Below are positions 26,453 to 34,834 of a DNA stretch of 64,000 bases, one piece after another. A program made the translations under genes and the position numbers. This DNA comes from Leptospiraceae bacterium (GTDB lineage: Bacteria > Spirochaetota > Leptospiria > Leptospirales > Leptospiraceae). The notes under the pieces are model-generated. The model ran no database searches and was not told where the DNA came from. It saw only the letters and a program-made list of their open reading frames with translations. The stretch covers positions 1 to 64,000 of the forward strand of contig JACKPA010000016.1 in NCBI GenBank assembly GCA_024233865.1, written 5' to 3'. Each line of letters opens with the position of its first letter. Within the stretch, counting starts at the first letter, position 1.

Positions 26453-26746
26453 ATGAGAAAAAAATCGAATAAAAGCATGGAGGAATATAAAATTATTGCA
26501 ACATCCACATCTTTAGAAATCCTTAGAAGATATGACATTCAAATTGAAGAATTATTGTACAAGCACTACAATAAAGACTACGGTAATGTAAATCAATATC
26601 CAAAAGACGTAGAAGAAAATAATAAAGCCATAGAACTTGGAAATGGTTATTTTTTATCCATTTATGATGTTGGAATTTACAAAATTAATTGTGAAACCAA
26701 TATCAATACAGAAACTACAAATATTTATGAAGCTAGTGAAAGATAA
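26453..26746 (+). CDS. Small protein resembling plasmid-related family
   Basis: A 97-residue soluble protein with a strong ribosome-binding site (AGGAGGGTG) six bases before the ATG. The pattern IIAT near the start, a leucine-rich helix, LLYKHYNKDYGNV, a D-x3-N step, LGNGYFLSIYDVG and C-terminal TNIYEA matches, from memory, a family of small proteins of unknown function found mainly on plasmids and integrative elements. It lies between two leftward REC-kinases in the opposite orientation and is convergent with the second (gap three bases). The function is unknown; the family link is inference. Confidence 0.6.
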   Translation: MRKKSNKSMEEYKIIATSTSLEILRRYDIQIEELLYKHYNKDYGNVNQYPKDVEENNKAIELGNGYFLSIYDVGIYKINCETNINTETTNIYEASER

Positions 26747-26749
26747 TTA

Positions 26750-27841
26750 TTATTTTAAACTTTTAGGTAAAGCCACAATGAACTGGCTCCCTTTACCTAT
26801 TTTGCTTTCTACACTGATGCTTCCTTTGTGGAAATCAATAAATTCCTTACATATAACTAAGCCCAACCCAGTTCCCTTTTCTTTTTTTGTGCCGAATTTT
26901 ATAAATCGCTTATCAATTTTAAATAATTTTTGAATGTTTTCCGGCTCAATGCCTATTCCGGAATCTATTACTCTTATTTCGATTTGATCTTCTTGTTTTT
27001 GGGCTACGATTGTAACTTTTCCACCATCATAAGTGAATTTGATAGCATTAGATATAAGGTTTCTAATGATGGTATTTAACATATTTTCATCAGCATTCAA
27101 AATCAAGTCCTTTCGAATTTCTGAGCTTAGATCAATATTTTTTGCTTTTGCACTTAACTGCAATAACTTGATATTATCTTCAATAATAAAGCTTAAGTTC
27201 AATTCTTTGGGGTTAAAATCTATGTTTTTTGTTTGGCTTCTCGACCATTCCAAAAGATTTTTTAATAAATCAAAACCACGCTTTGAGGCTTCTTGAATGT
27301 ATCTAAAAAATTCTTCTTTTTCTTCGTTACTGATTTTTTCCTGAACCAACAATTCTGAAATTGTTATTAATGCTGTAAAAGGAGTCTTTAGATCGTGAGC
27401 TATTATCGAAAAAAATTTATCTTTTGTTGCATTAGCTTGTTTTAATTCTTCCCTAGCCCACTTTAATTCCAAATGAGTATTCACACGAGTTATAAGTTCT
27501 TTTTTATTAAAGGGTTTGGTGATATAGTCAACTGCTCCAAGTTCAAACCCTTTAACAACACTCTCGGTTTCTGACAATGCTGTAAGAAAAATTATGGGTA
27601 TTTCTTGTGTGAAAGGGTCTTCTTTTAGCTTTTTACACACTTCAAATCCATCCATTCCAGGCATCATAATGTCCAATAAAATAAGATCTGGAATTTTTCT
27701 TTTTACAAATTCCAAAGCTTCGATTCCATTCACAGCAGCAATAGGAATAAAACCGTGATCCCTTAAAGTATTTCCTAATACTTGTAAATTTTGTAAGTTA
27801 TCATCTACCATTAGAATAGAGGAGAGTTTTATATTCAGCAT
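26750..27841 (-). CDS. REC-histidine kinase fusion (soluble)
   Basis: A 363-residue cytoplasmic protein in receiver-then-kinase order. REC: acidic pair 13-14, Asp57 in LLDIMMPGMDG and Lys109 in TKPF. HisKA: His149 in IIAHDLKTP. HATPase: NLISNAIKF, DSGIGIE and GTGLGLVICKE. All key residues are present. It is similar in design to the proteins at 3948-5177 and 55867-56952. It lies 14 bases downstream of the ABC-2 permease gene and may be the last gene of the metK operon. Confidence 0.88.
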   Translation of the reverse strand: MLNIKLSSILMVDDNLQNLQVLGNTLRDHGFIPIAAVNGIEALEFVKRKIPDLILLDIMMPGMDGFEVCKKLKEDPFTQEIPIIFLTALSETESVVKGFELGAVDYITKPFNKKELITRVNTHLELKWAREELKQANATKDKFFSIIAHDLKTPFTALITISELLVQEKISNEEKEEFFRYIQEASKRGFDLLKNLLEWSRSQTKNIDFNPKELNLSFIIEDNIKLLQLSAKAKNIDLSSEIRKDLILNADENMLNTIIRNLISNAIKFTYDGGKVTIVAQKQEDQIEIRVIDSGIGIEPENIQKLFKIDKRFIKFGTKKEKGTGLGLVICKEFIDFHKGSISVESKIGKGSQFIVALPKSLK

Positions 27842-27855
27842 ATATCAATTCGAAA

Positions 27856-28665
27856 TCAAACCAAATCCGGAACGTAGTTTTTAGTTTTATAAAAAATGAA
27901 ATATCCAAGATAAAATGTAACTATGGAAATTAATAAAAATACTATTGCAGCGAACAAATCGAATCTATCAGCACCGGTTATAACGTCTCTATAAAAAGTT
28001 ACAGGAAAGGTCATAGGATTTAAATACTTTATGATATAAGTTAATAGCCATCTATGTTCAATTAGGTTTTCTGAATAAACAGCCGGTGTGATAAAAAACC
28101 AAAAATTTAGAATGATTGGAAGAGCATGTCCTAAGTCTTTTAAAACTATCGTTAGGATGCTGAAAAAGTAAGAAAGTCCTAAGGCAAATAGTGTTAAAGA
28201 TAAAAATACAACACCCAATTCTAACATTCCCCATGAAAAAGGAATGTTGGTAAAAGGTATTATTATAAAGAATATTGCAAGGGCGATTAGGTGCTTGATG
28301 GCTGCACTAAAAAATATACTAATTGCAATGACATCAATAGGAAATCCGGTTTTTTTTATCAATGTGGAATATCTAATTAAAGACGTTGAGCCGGCTAAAA
28401 CAATTTCTGCAAAATAAAACCAGGGTAACATCCCTGTTAGTAACCATAAATAGTAATGATGGCTCCCGCTAATCTTATTTAAAGGCTTTTCAAGTATAAT
28501 TCCAAAAATTAAAAAGTATATGCCTATTTGTAGAATCGGGATTAGATATGCCCATGCTAACCATAATAAACTTCCGGCATATCTTGCATAAAATTCCCTC
28601 TTAATCAAACTAAGAATTATGTCGCGTTTTTCCAAACAAAGTTTAAGTAGATATACTATATGCAT
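27856..28665 (-). CDS. ABC-2 type polysaccharide export permease (Wzm-like)
   Basis: A 269-residue inner-membrane protein with six hydrophobic segments. The N-terminal amphipathic KREFYARYAGSLLW and PILQIGIYFLIFG are typical of the TagG/Wzm branch that exports O-antigen or other polysaccharides. It overlaps the end of the transketolase gene by 23 bases. The partner ATPase (Wzt/TagH) that normally sits beside such a permease is missing; downstream is a REC-kinase. The ATPase at 31926 is of another (oligopeptide) type. Confidence 0.82.
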   Translation of the reverse strand: MHIVYLLKLCLEKRDIILSLIKREFYARYAGSLLWLAWAYLIPILQIGIYFLIFGIILEKPLNKISGSHHYYLWLLTGMLPWFYFAEIVLAGSTSLIRYSTLIKKTGFPIDVIAISIFFSAAIKHLIALAIFFIIIPFTNIPFSWGMLELGVVFLSLTLFALGLSYFFSILTIVLKDLGHALPIILNFWFFITPAVYSENLIEHRWLLTYIIKYLNPMTFPVTFYRDVITGADRFDLFAAIVFLLISIVTFYLGYFIFYKTKNYVPDLV

Positions 28666-29641
28666 TTGTTTTTAAAGTAACCGCCTTCATCACATATTTT
28701 GCAATATTATCGGCTCTCAAACCGTAATGGTCTAACAACCCCTGCCATGTGCCTGATTGACCAAACTGATCCATTATACCTAATTTTAAAATGGGTATCG
28801 GATAGACTTCTGACAGAAATTCACTTATTGCAGAACCCAGTCCACCAACAACCGTATGCTCTTCACAGGTAACCATTACCTTACATTCTTTTGCAAAATG
28901 CAAAATTGTGTCTTTGTCTAATGGTTTTAAAGTTGCCATGTTTAAAATAGTTGCTGAGATTCCTTTTTCCTCTAAAATATCCAAAGCCATCTCTGCTTCA
29001 CTAACCATAACTCCACAAGCAACTATGCAAACGTCTTTTCCATAATTTCTTACTTCGGCTTTTCCTATTTCGAAGTTATAATCAGCATCTCTATTTAAAA
29101 CCGGAAAGACGGGTCTTCCTAAACGCACGTAAACCGGACCATTGTAATCACAAATTTTTCGAATAACCTGCTTGGTTTCATCAAAATCGGAAGGACAAAT
29201 AACCGTCATGTTCGGCATGGTTCGCATAATGGAAAAATCTTCTATACATTGGTGAGAAGCTCCGTCTTCTCCAACGGTAACTCCACCATGAGTGGAAACT
29301 AACTTTACGTTTAGTTTCGGATAGGCTATACTGTTCCTGGTGATTTCCCAAGCACGCCCGGTAAGGAACATCGCAAAAGAAGAAGCAAATGGTAATAAAC
29401 CAGACAGAGCCAATCCAGCAGCATGACCAATGAGATTTTGTTCAGCGACTCCAACATTAAAAAATCTATCGGGAAATTTCTTTGCAAATTTCCCTGTTTT
29501 GGTAGAAGTGGAAAGATCAGCATCCAAAACTACAATGTCTTCTCGCTCCATTCCAAGTTCAACTAAAGCTTCGCCATAAGCATCCCTCGTTGCTTTAGAT
29601 TCCATGTACCGATTTGCCCGGTTTAAAGCTATACCATTCAC
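28643..29641 (-). CDS. Transketolase, C-terminal (pyrimidine-binding) subunit
   Basis: A 332-residue split-transketolase beta subunit. It contains the pyrimidine-binding domain (FFNVGVAEQNLIGHAAGLA carries the catalytic glutamate) and the C-terminal transketolase fold. It would need an N-terminal subunit carrying the diphosphate-binding domain, normally adjacent, but none is in the window. Neighbours are metK (gap nine bases) and the Wzm-like permease (overlap 23 bases). Because of the export context it could instead act in a modified-sugar pathway; that is inference. Confidence 0.85.
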   Translation of the reverse strand: MNGIALNRANRYMESKATRDAYGEALVELGMEREDIVVLDADLSTSTKTGKFAKKFPDRFFNVGVAEQNLIGHAAGLALSGLLPFASSFAMFLTGRAWEITRNSIAYPKLNVKLVSTHGGVTVGEDGASHQCIEDFSIMRTMPNMTVICPSDFDETKQVIRKICDYNGPVYVRLGRPVFPVLNRDADYNFEIGKAEVRNYGKDVCIVACGVMVSEAEMALDILEEKGISATILNMATLKPLDKDTILHFAKECKVMVTCEEHTVVGGLGSAISEFLSEVYPIPILKLGIMDQFGQSGTWQGLLDHYGLRADNIAKYVMKAVTLKTNAYSIST

Positions 29642-29650
29642 AATGCCTAC

Positions 29651-30811
29651 CTATCTTTTTAGAGCATCAACTTTGTCTAATTTTTCCCAAGTAAATGTCG
29701 TACCAACCCGACCAAAATGACCATAAGAGGCTGTTTCGACATACTTTCTGTCTTTATCTAATAATTTAAGTGATTCGATAATACCTCTTGGTGTAAGAGA
29801 AAAATTAGCTCGAATCCTTTTAATGATTTCATCTTCAGGAATGGAAGAAGTTCCAAAAGTATCCACCATCACGGAAACCGGCTCTGCAATTCCTATTGCA
29901 TAAGCTAGTTGTACTTCACATTTTTTTGCTAGACCTGCTGCAACAATATTTTTAGCTACATATCTTGCCATATAAGCAGCTGACCTATCAACTTTGGAAG
30001 GATCCTTGCCGGAAAAAGCTCCACCCCCATGGCGACCATAACCACCATAAGTATCGACAATAATTTTACGTCCCGTAAGACCCGTATCGCCATGCGGTCC
30101 GCCTATTTCAAACCTACCTGTAGGATTGATAAAGAATTTTGTTTCTTTCAATAGATTAGAAGGAATTGTTTTTTTTACACATTCTTCAACAACAGATTCT
30201 CTGATTTGTTCTTGTGTTGCTTCTGGAGTATGTTGGGTAGAAACTACTACAGTATCTACAGAAACCGGTTTATCATTTTCATATCGAACGGTTACTTGCG
30301 ATTTTGAATCCGGTCTTAAAAAGGAAAGTTTATCGGAATGTCTCAATTCCGCCAGTTTTTCCATCAATTTATGAGCATAAAATATTGGCATAGGCATTAA
30401 CTCGGGAGTTTCCTCTATGGCAAAGCCAAACATTAATCCTTGGTCACCGGCTCCTTGTTCTTTATAGAGACCTTCTCCTTCGGTGACACCTTGGGAAATA
30501 TCAGGACTTTGTCTGTGAATATGTGATTGTATAACGGCAAATTCCGACGAAAACCCCATGGATATATCATTGTAACCAATTTTCTTGACAACATCTCTGG
30601 CAATTTGTTGTGAATCAATTTTAGATTGGCTAGTAACCTCTCCGGATATAACCACTAAATTAGTAGAAACCAGAGTTTCCACTGCTACTCTTGATTTTGG
30701 GTCATTTTCCATATAGGCATCTAATATGGCATCGGATATTTGATCACAAACCTTATCAGGATGTCCCTCGGAAACAGACTCTGATGTAAAAATAAAATTT
30801 TTTAAAGACAT
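29651..30811 (-). CDS. metK: S-adenosylmethionine synthetase MetK
   Basis: MetK makes S-adenosylmethionine from methionine and ATP. At 386 residues it is standard. Recognisable motifs are SVSEGHPDKVCDQISDA at the N-terminus, GAGDQGLMFG near 120, and GGHGAFSGKDP-like GGGAFSGKDPSKVDRSAAY near 265. It is the first gene of a leftward run with the transketolase subunit and the permease, behind a good promoter at 30854-30882. No SAM riboswitch was found upstream. Confidence 0.96.
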   Translation of the reverse strand: MSLKNFIFTSESVSEGHPDKVCDQISDAILDAYMENDPKSRVAVETLVSTNLVVISGEVTSQSKIDSQQIARDVVKKIGYNDISMGFSSEFAVIQSHIHRQSPDISQGVTEGEGLYKEQGAGDQGLMFGFAIEETPELMPMPIFYAHKLMEKLAELRHSDKLSFLRPDSKSQVTVRYENDKPVSVDTVVVSTQHTPEATQEQIRESVVEECVKKTIPSNLLKETKFFINPTGRFEIGGPHGDTGLTGRKIIVDTYGGYGRHGGGAFSGKDPSKVDRSAAYMARYVAKNIVAAGLAKKCEVQLAYAIGIAEPVSVMVDTFGTSSIPEDEIIKRIRANFSLTPRGIIESLKLLDKDRKYVETASYGHFGRVGTTFTWEKLDKVDALKR

Positions 30812-30853
30812 TTTATCCCCTGGATATTTTAATAACGAGACGCTTATAATGAC

Positions 30854-30882
30854 TATAAATAGATTTTTAAAGCTGGTGTCAA
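30854..30882 (-). promoter_or_regulatory. Sigma-70-type promoter of metK
   Basis: On the minus strand TTGACA (30877-30882) and TTTATA (30854-30859) are separated by exactly 17 bases, about 43 bases upstream of the metK ATG. Confidence 0.6.
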
Positions 30883-31046
30883 TTATCTTGTAGAAAATGT
30901 AGCGTCTTGCTTTCTTGGAATCTATTTTTTACTTTTTTCCGAAAGCCATTAAACATAGAAAAGCGAGGTTCTATGAGACCATCTAAAAACCAAAAATAAA
31001 TTGGCGATAGTGTAAGTGGACTTTATTTGAAGGATTTTTAGCCATT

Positions 31047-31073
31047 CAAGGAAAAACTCCTTGCTTTTTGTTT
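31047..31073 (+). terminator. Terminator-like hairpin
   Basis: A six-base stem, CAAGGA and TCCTTG around AAAAC, is followed by CTTTTTGTTT on the plus strand. No gene ends just upstream on this strand, so it could be an attenuator of the downstream cluster or the end of an unseen short transcript in the 301-base gap 30812-31112. Apart from this and the metK promoter I see nothing in that gap. Confidence 0.4.
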
Positions 31074-31112
31074 CCCTTATATTTCCCTATTAAGTATCCA
31101 TGGAAGATGGAT

Positions 31113-31922
31113 ATGTTTTTTATGAAAAAGTTTATTTTTAAAATATGGAATTTTTTTAAACGAATTGGGAGCTTACTTTACAAGATATTTTTTAGGAAAA
31201 GGACATCCTCCAAAGAGAAAAAAACGCCTCCAAAAAAAATCCCCAGAGGATTAAAGAGAGAATTAGAAGATCTTAAAGGGAAGCTTACCAATTTTTTAGT
31301 TACCTATAGTGTTAAAAATGGAGTTGTGGCAGAAACAAATAACTACAAGCTCACAAAAAATGCACCTAATCTATATAAAATAGAAGGAAAAGAAAGGAGT
31401 GGTAGAACTTATTCTATTGTCATCAGTACCGATGATATTATAAACTCATCTAATGGAAAGATTTCCGGTCTAATTCGAGTTAGCGAAGCAGAGCTAAACA
31501 GGGCTTTGCAGTACAATTATACTACTTTGGGTGACTTTTTGGCTAATTTTCAAAGGTTGAAGCTAAGCGAAAGATCCCTAGGTATTGTTTATGAAAAACA
31601 AGTTCAATCGGATTGGAAGGAAATTTTAAGCTGGAAACGGTTTTGGAAAGAGCAGTTCCTTTTAAAACTTTCCCCAAATGTAATTGCCGTTTTACTAGCT
31701 GTTTTGGATATGGAATTCTACCAATTTTTTATGGATATTGCCACTGAAAAACAGAAAAGAATTGTAGTAGATGAGCTATTTTTTTTAAATCAACAAGTAA
31801 ATTCGGATGAAACCAATCCGTATACAAAAAACTTGGGACTAGTTCATTTTGAATCTGCTGAGGATGAATTTAAAAAAGTTTATGATTTTATCAAAGAAAA
31901 AATGGAAAAAGAAACTTCTTAG
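31113..31922 (+). CDS. Conserved-looking hypothetical protein
   Basis: A 269-residue protein I do not recognise. It has a hydrophobic/basic N-terminus (MKKFIFKIWNFF, may be membrane-associated but is not a clear signal peptide), a very basic stretch to about residue 55, and a mostly helical remainder ending in an acidic lysine-rich helix. The segment around LSPNVIAVLLAVLDMEFYQFF is faintly like FliG-type helices, too weak to name it. GGAAG lies six bases before the ATG at 31113; the frame is open from a TTG at 31068. It is followed by the ABC ATPase after three bases. Confidence 0.7.
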   Translation: MFFMKKFIFKIWNFFKRIGSLLYKIFFRKRTSSKEKKTPPKKIPRGLKRELEDLKGKLTNFLVTYSVKNGVVAETNNYKLTKNAPNLYKIEGKERSGRTYSIVISTDDIINSSNGKISGLIRVSEAELNRALQYNYTTLGDFLANFQRLKLSERSLGIVYEKQVQSDWKEILSWKRFWKEQFLLKLSPNVIAVLLAVLDMEFYQFFMDIATEKQKRIVVDELFFLNQQVNSDETNPYTKNLGLVHFESAEDEFKKVYDFIKEKMEKETS

Positions 31923-31925
31923 GAC

Positions 31926-32702
31926 ATGAGTAATAAATTAATCGAGGTTGAAAATCTCTTTATCCGGGATAAAGAAGGAAGATATATACTTAAAAATTTT
32001 GATTTTTCACTAGAAAAAGAGCAAATTCATGCTATTATTGGAGAATCTGGAAGTGGTAAAACGAGTTTTGCACTTTCGATTTTTAAGCTTAACAATCAAA
32101 ATCTTCATATAACTTTCAAAAAGTTTGATTTGATAAAAATTCCCTTGGACAGTTATTCTACACCCAAATTGGAAGACCTTAGGGGAAAAGTCGTATCCCT
32201 AATTCCCCAAAATCCTATTTCTGCTTTTCATCCCTACCGAAAAGTCGGAAGCCAAATTATGGAATTCTTTCGTTTGAAAAAGAGCCCTTTGGCAAATTTG
32301 GATTCCATTATGACGATTTTATCAGAAACAGGAATTGCATCACCTGATAAAAAGATAAAAATGTTTCCAAATGAACTTTCCGGCGGTGAGAGACAAAGAA
32401 TTTTAATTTCCATGGCTTTTGCTTTAAAGCCAAAAATAATCGTGGCTGACGAGCCAACTACAGCTTTGGATCCTGTAAATGAAAAAAAAGTTTTGAAATT
32501 ATTGTATGCTCTTGTTCAAAAGAATAAAACGGGAATGGTGTTAATCACCCACGATTTACGGATAGTTAAAGAAATGGCAGATATGGTTACTGTCCTAAAA
32601 AACGGTTTGATAGTAGAAAAATTTAGTATTACTCAAAACTCGATGTCTATTACCAAAGATTATACAAAAAAATTATTAAATAGGTTTAATATTAAAAATT
32701 AA
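31926..32702 (+). CDS. ABC transporter ATP-binding protein (oligopeptide type)
   Basis: A 258-residue nucleotide-binding subunit. Walker A is IIGESGSGKTS, the Q-loop is LIPQNPISAFHP, the signature is LSGGERQR, Walker B is VADEPTTALDP and the switch His is in LITHD. The PQNP and HP residues and overall form are like OppD/DppD of peptide or nickel importers. No permease or binding-protein gene is adjacent. Instead it lies between a hypothetical protein and an FHA membrane protein, so it may serve a distant transporter or a different complex. Confidence 0.88.
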   Translation: MSNKLIEVENLFIRDKEGRYILKNFDFSLEKEQIHAIIGESGSGKTSFALSIFKLNNQNLHITFKKFDLIKIPLDSYSTPKLEDLRGKVVSLIPQNPISAFHPYRKVGSQIMEFFRLKKSPLANLDSIMTILSETGIASPDKKIKMFPNELSGGERQRILISMAFALKPKIIVADEPTTALDPVNEKKVLKLLYALVQKNKTGMVLITHDLRIVKEMADMVTVLKNGLIVEKFSITQNSMSITKDYTKKLLNRFNIKN

Positions 32703-32713
32703 TAAGGGTTTAA

Positions 32714-34180
32714 ATGTTTTTTAAAAGGTGGATTTTTTATTTTTTATTCCTTCCGTTTTATGGGGTTTTTTCTCAAAGTTCTCATATTATTGAAAAATTG
32801 GATATTAGTGATTATCCCATGGTTCAAATATATGTTCGAGAAGGTGTTGATAAAATTCTTACGGGAAAAAGTATTCAAATATCCGAAACCAAAAAAAATT
32901 CCGAAAAATTCATAAAGTCAGTAGAAATTATCAGAGAGCTAAACAATAGAAAAATTAAGTTACTTCTATCAATTCAAGCAAGCGATGATAAAATCAAAAA
33001 TAGCAATTCCAAAGAAATAGCTGCTTGGATGATAAATGAATTGAAGGAAAATGAATCTTTGGGTCTTCACCTGTATTCCCAAAAAAGCCTTTTTTTTGAT
33101 ATGAATATTTCCAAAAAAGATGGGTTATTGAACTTAAATAACCTACCGCTTGACCAAGGGAATAATTTGATTCGGAACTTAAACTTTTTGTTAGAGCAAT
33201 TAAAAACGGATGAAAACATCCCTACAAATATTTTTATTATTAACCAAGAAGAAGAATCTCTCAAAGATATTCCTTTGGAAAAAGTGATTTGGAAAGCAGA
33301 CAAACAAGGAAGAGTGATAAATGTTATTGGACTGGATAACGAATTAAATCGAAATTTGGCAAGCTACACGGGAGGAAAATTCTATTCTATAAACGATAAA
33401 AACCTCTTTGCAAAAATTCAGAAGAATATAGAAAAATTTAGAAAACCTTCCACCACTATAGAATATAAGTCTCCACACTATCGCTTTGTTGATATATTTT
33501 ATCCGCTTCAAGTAGATGTAAAAGTAAAGCTTGAGAATAGGGATTATAATTTACAGTATGTTTTAAATTTTCAGAAATATATCGAGATCAAATTGTGGAA
33601 TATGAAGTTTTTCTATTTTATTTCCATCTTGTTACTGCTTGTTTTATTGTATTTCTATTTTCGAGTAAAAAATAGGGATAAAAAATTAAAAGCTGCCATT
33701 GAAAAAAGATTGGAGTATCTAAAATACAAAGATGATCTGTACCACAAAGAAAACGTTTATAGTATGCAGTTTCAGCAAGCCAAAATCCAAACACACCCGG
33801 AGGAGAATCAACTTGATTTGGATGAGATCGACCTGGACTTGGACGAACTCGACTTGCCAGAACACTATTTTACCCTCGGACAAAAGTTTTCCAAAGGTGT
33901 TTTGATTCAAAAAGAAGGACCAAACCCGGGAAGACAATTTATTATCAATCAAGATACTATTTTTATTGGCAGAGCTGCAACTAATGATTTGGTATTATTG
34001 AATTCAAGCATAGAGTCGGTTCACGCCAGAATTAGGAAGATCAAAGGAATCTATTTTTTATTTAATCTGTATGATAATGAAACTTATTTAAATGGTCAAA
34101 AGGTATCAGGACCTAAACCTTTGAATGATCAAGATACTATAGGCTTGGGAAAAACTCTATTAATTTTTAAGGGAAAATGA
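32714..34180 (+). CDS. Signal peptide, VWA-like ectodomain, TM and FHA domain protein
   Basis: A 488-residue protein. It starts with a signal peptide (to about residue 20), followed by a roughly 230-residue exported domain with the strand-helix layout of a von Willebrand A fold but without a clear DxSxS metal site. A membrane helix lies at about 297-317. The cytoplasmic part has an acidic repeat, LDLDEIDLDLDELDL, and a C-terminal FHA domain (IGRAATNDLVL, then SIESVHARI and LNG). FHA domains bind phosphothreonine, so this may couple an outside signal to Ser/Thr phosphorylation. AAGGG precedes the ATG. Confidence 0.8.
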   Translation: MFFKRWIFYFLFLPFYGVFSQSSHIIEKLDISDYPMVQIYVREGVDKILTGKSIQISETKKNSEKFIKSVEIIRELNNRKIKLLLSIQASDDKIKNSNSKEIAAWMINELKENESLGLHLYSQKSLFFDMNISKKDGLLNLNNLPLDQGNNLIRNLNFLLEQLKTDENIPTNIFIINQEEESLKDIPLEKVIWKADKQGRVINVIGLDNELNRNLASYTGGKFYSINDKNLFAKIQKNIEKFRKPSTTIEYKSPHYRFVDIFYPLQVDVKVKLENRDYNLQYVLNFQKYIEIKLWNMKFFYFISILLLLVLLYFYFRVKNRDKKLKAAIEKRLEYLKYKDDLYHKENVYSMQFQQAKIQTHPEENQLDLDEIDLDLDELDLPEHYFTLGQKFSKGVLIQKEGPNPGRQFIINQDTIFIGRAATNDLVLLNSSIESVHARIRKIKGIYFLFNLYDNETYLNGQKVSGPKPLNDQDTIGLGKTLLIFKGK

Positions 34181-34813
34181 ATGGATACATCGCTAATAAA
34201 GAAGAAAATTAAAGAATTAACGGATGAAAAAATTTTTACAATTTCCAATTTTTTATCTCTTTCTAGAGTTTTTCTATTACCAATTTTTATATATTACTCA
34301 AAAGAATATGTAAAATCACCTTTGAAATTTGATCGAATTTTTATTTTGTTTGGAATTTGTTTTTTAGCAGTTTTAACGGATTATTTCGATGGTTTTTTTG
34401 CAAGACTTCTGCATCAGGAAACGATTTTAGGAAGATACCTTGATCCGATTTGTGATAAAATTGTTACTATTGGGGGGTTAGGTGTTATTGTTAAATATTT
34501 CCACTTCCCTCTATGGGTTTTGATAATATATATAGTTAGAGAAATACTAGGTATATGGTTGGGTGGTTTTTTGTTTATCAAAAGAAACATACAAGGAAAG
34601 CCAAATTGGTGGGGAAAGATTGGAGTTGCAACGGTTGCCCTGTCTGTTGTTTGGTATATGAGTATGCCATTAATTGCATATTATTATCCTAGTGAATCTT
34701 TTTTGCATCACCCGGAAATTTCTGCCTATATTCTTTTGTTTATTATTATCGGTGGAGTTTCTGCCTACTCAAAAAGATATTGGAACATCGTGTTTCATCC
34801 TGAAAAGGTGTAA
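34181..34813 (+). CDS. pgsA: CDP-diacylglycerol-glycerol-3-phosphate phosphatidyltransferase-like PgsA
   Basis: A 210-residue membrane protein of the CDP-alcohol phosphatidyltransferase family, probably making phosphatidylglycerophosphate. The family motif is complete: TDYFDGFFARLLHQ followed by GRYLDPICDK, giving D-x2-D-G-x2-A-R-x8-G-x3-D-x3-D. Several hydrophobic helices follow. Its ATG directly abuts the stop of the FHA gene, so translation is probably coupled. Specificity for glycerol-3-phosphate over inositol or serine cannot be proven from the motif. Confidence 0.85.
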   Translation: MDTSLIKKKIKELTDEKIFTISNFLSLSRVFLLPIFIYYSKEYVKSPLKFDRIFILFGICFLAVLTDYFDGFFARLLHQETILGRYLDPICDKIVTIGGLGVIVKYFHFPLWVLIIYIVREILGIWLGGFLFIKRNIQGKPNWWGKIGVATVALSVVWYMSMPLIAYYYPSESFLHHPEISAYILLFIIIGGVSAYSKRYWNIVFHPEKV

Positions 34814-34834
34814 AGAACTAAAAGAGGAAAAACA

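Noticed and set aside
30812..31112. SAM riboswitch upstream of metK
   Set aside because: No conserved SAM-I or SAM-II core could be read on the minus strand; only a promoter and a short leader are seen.
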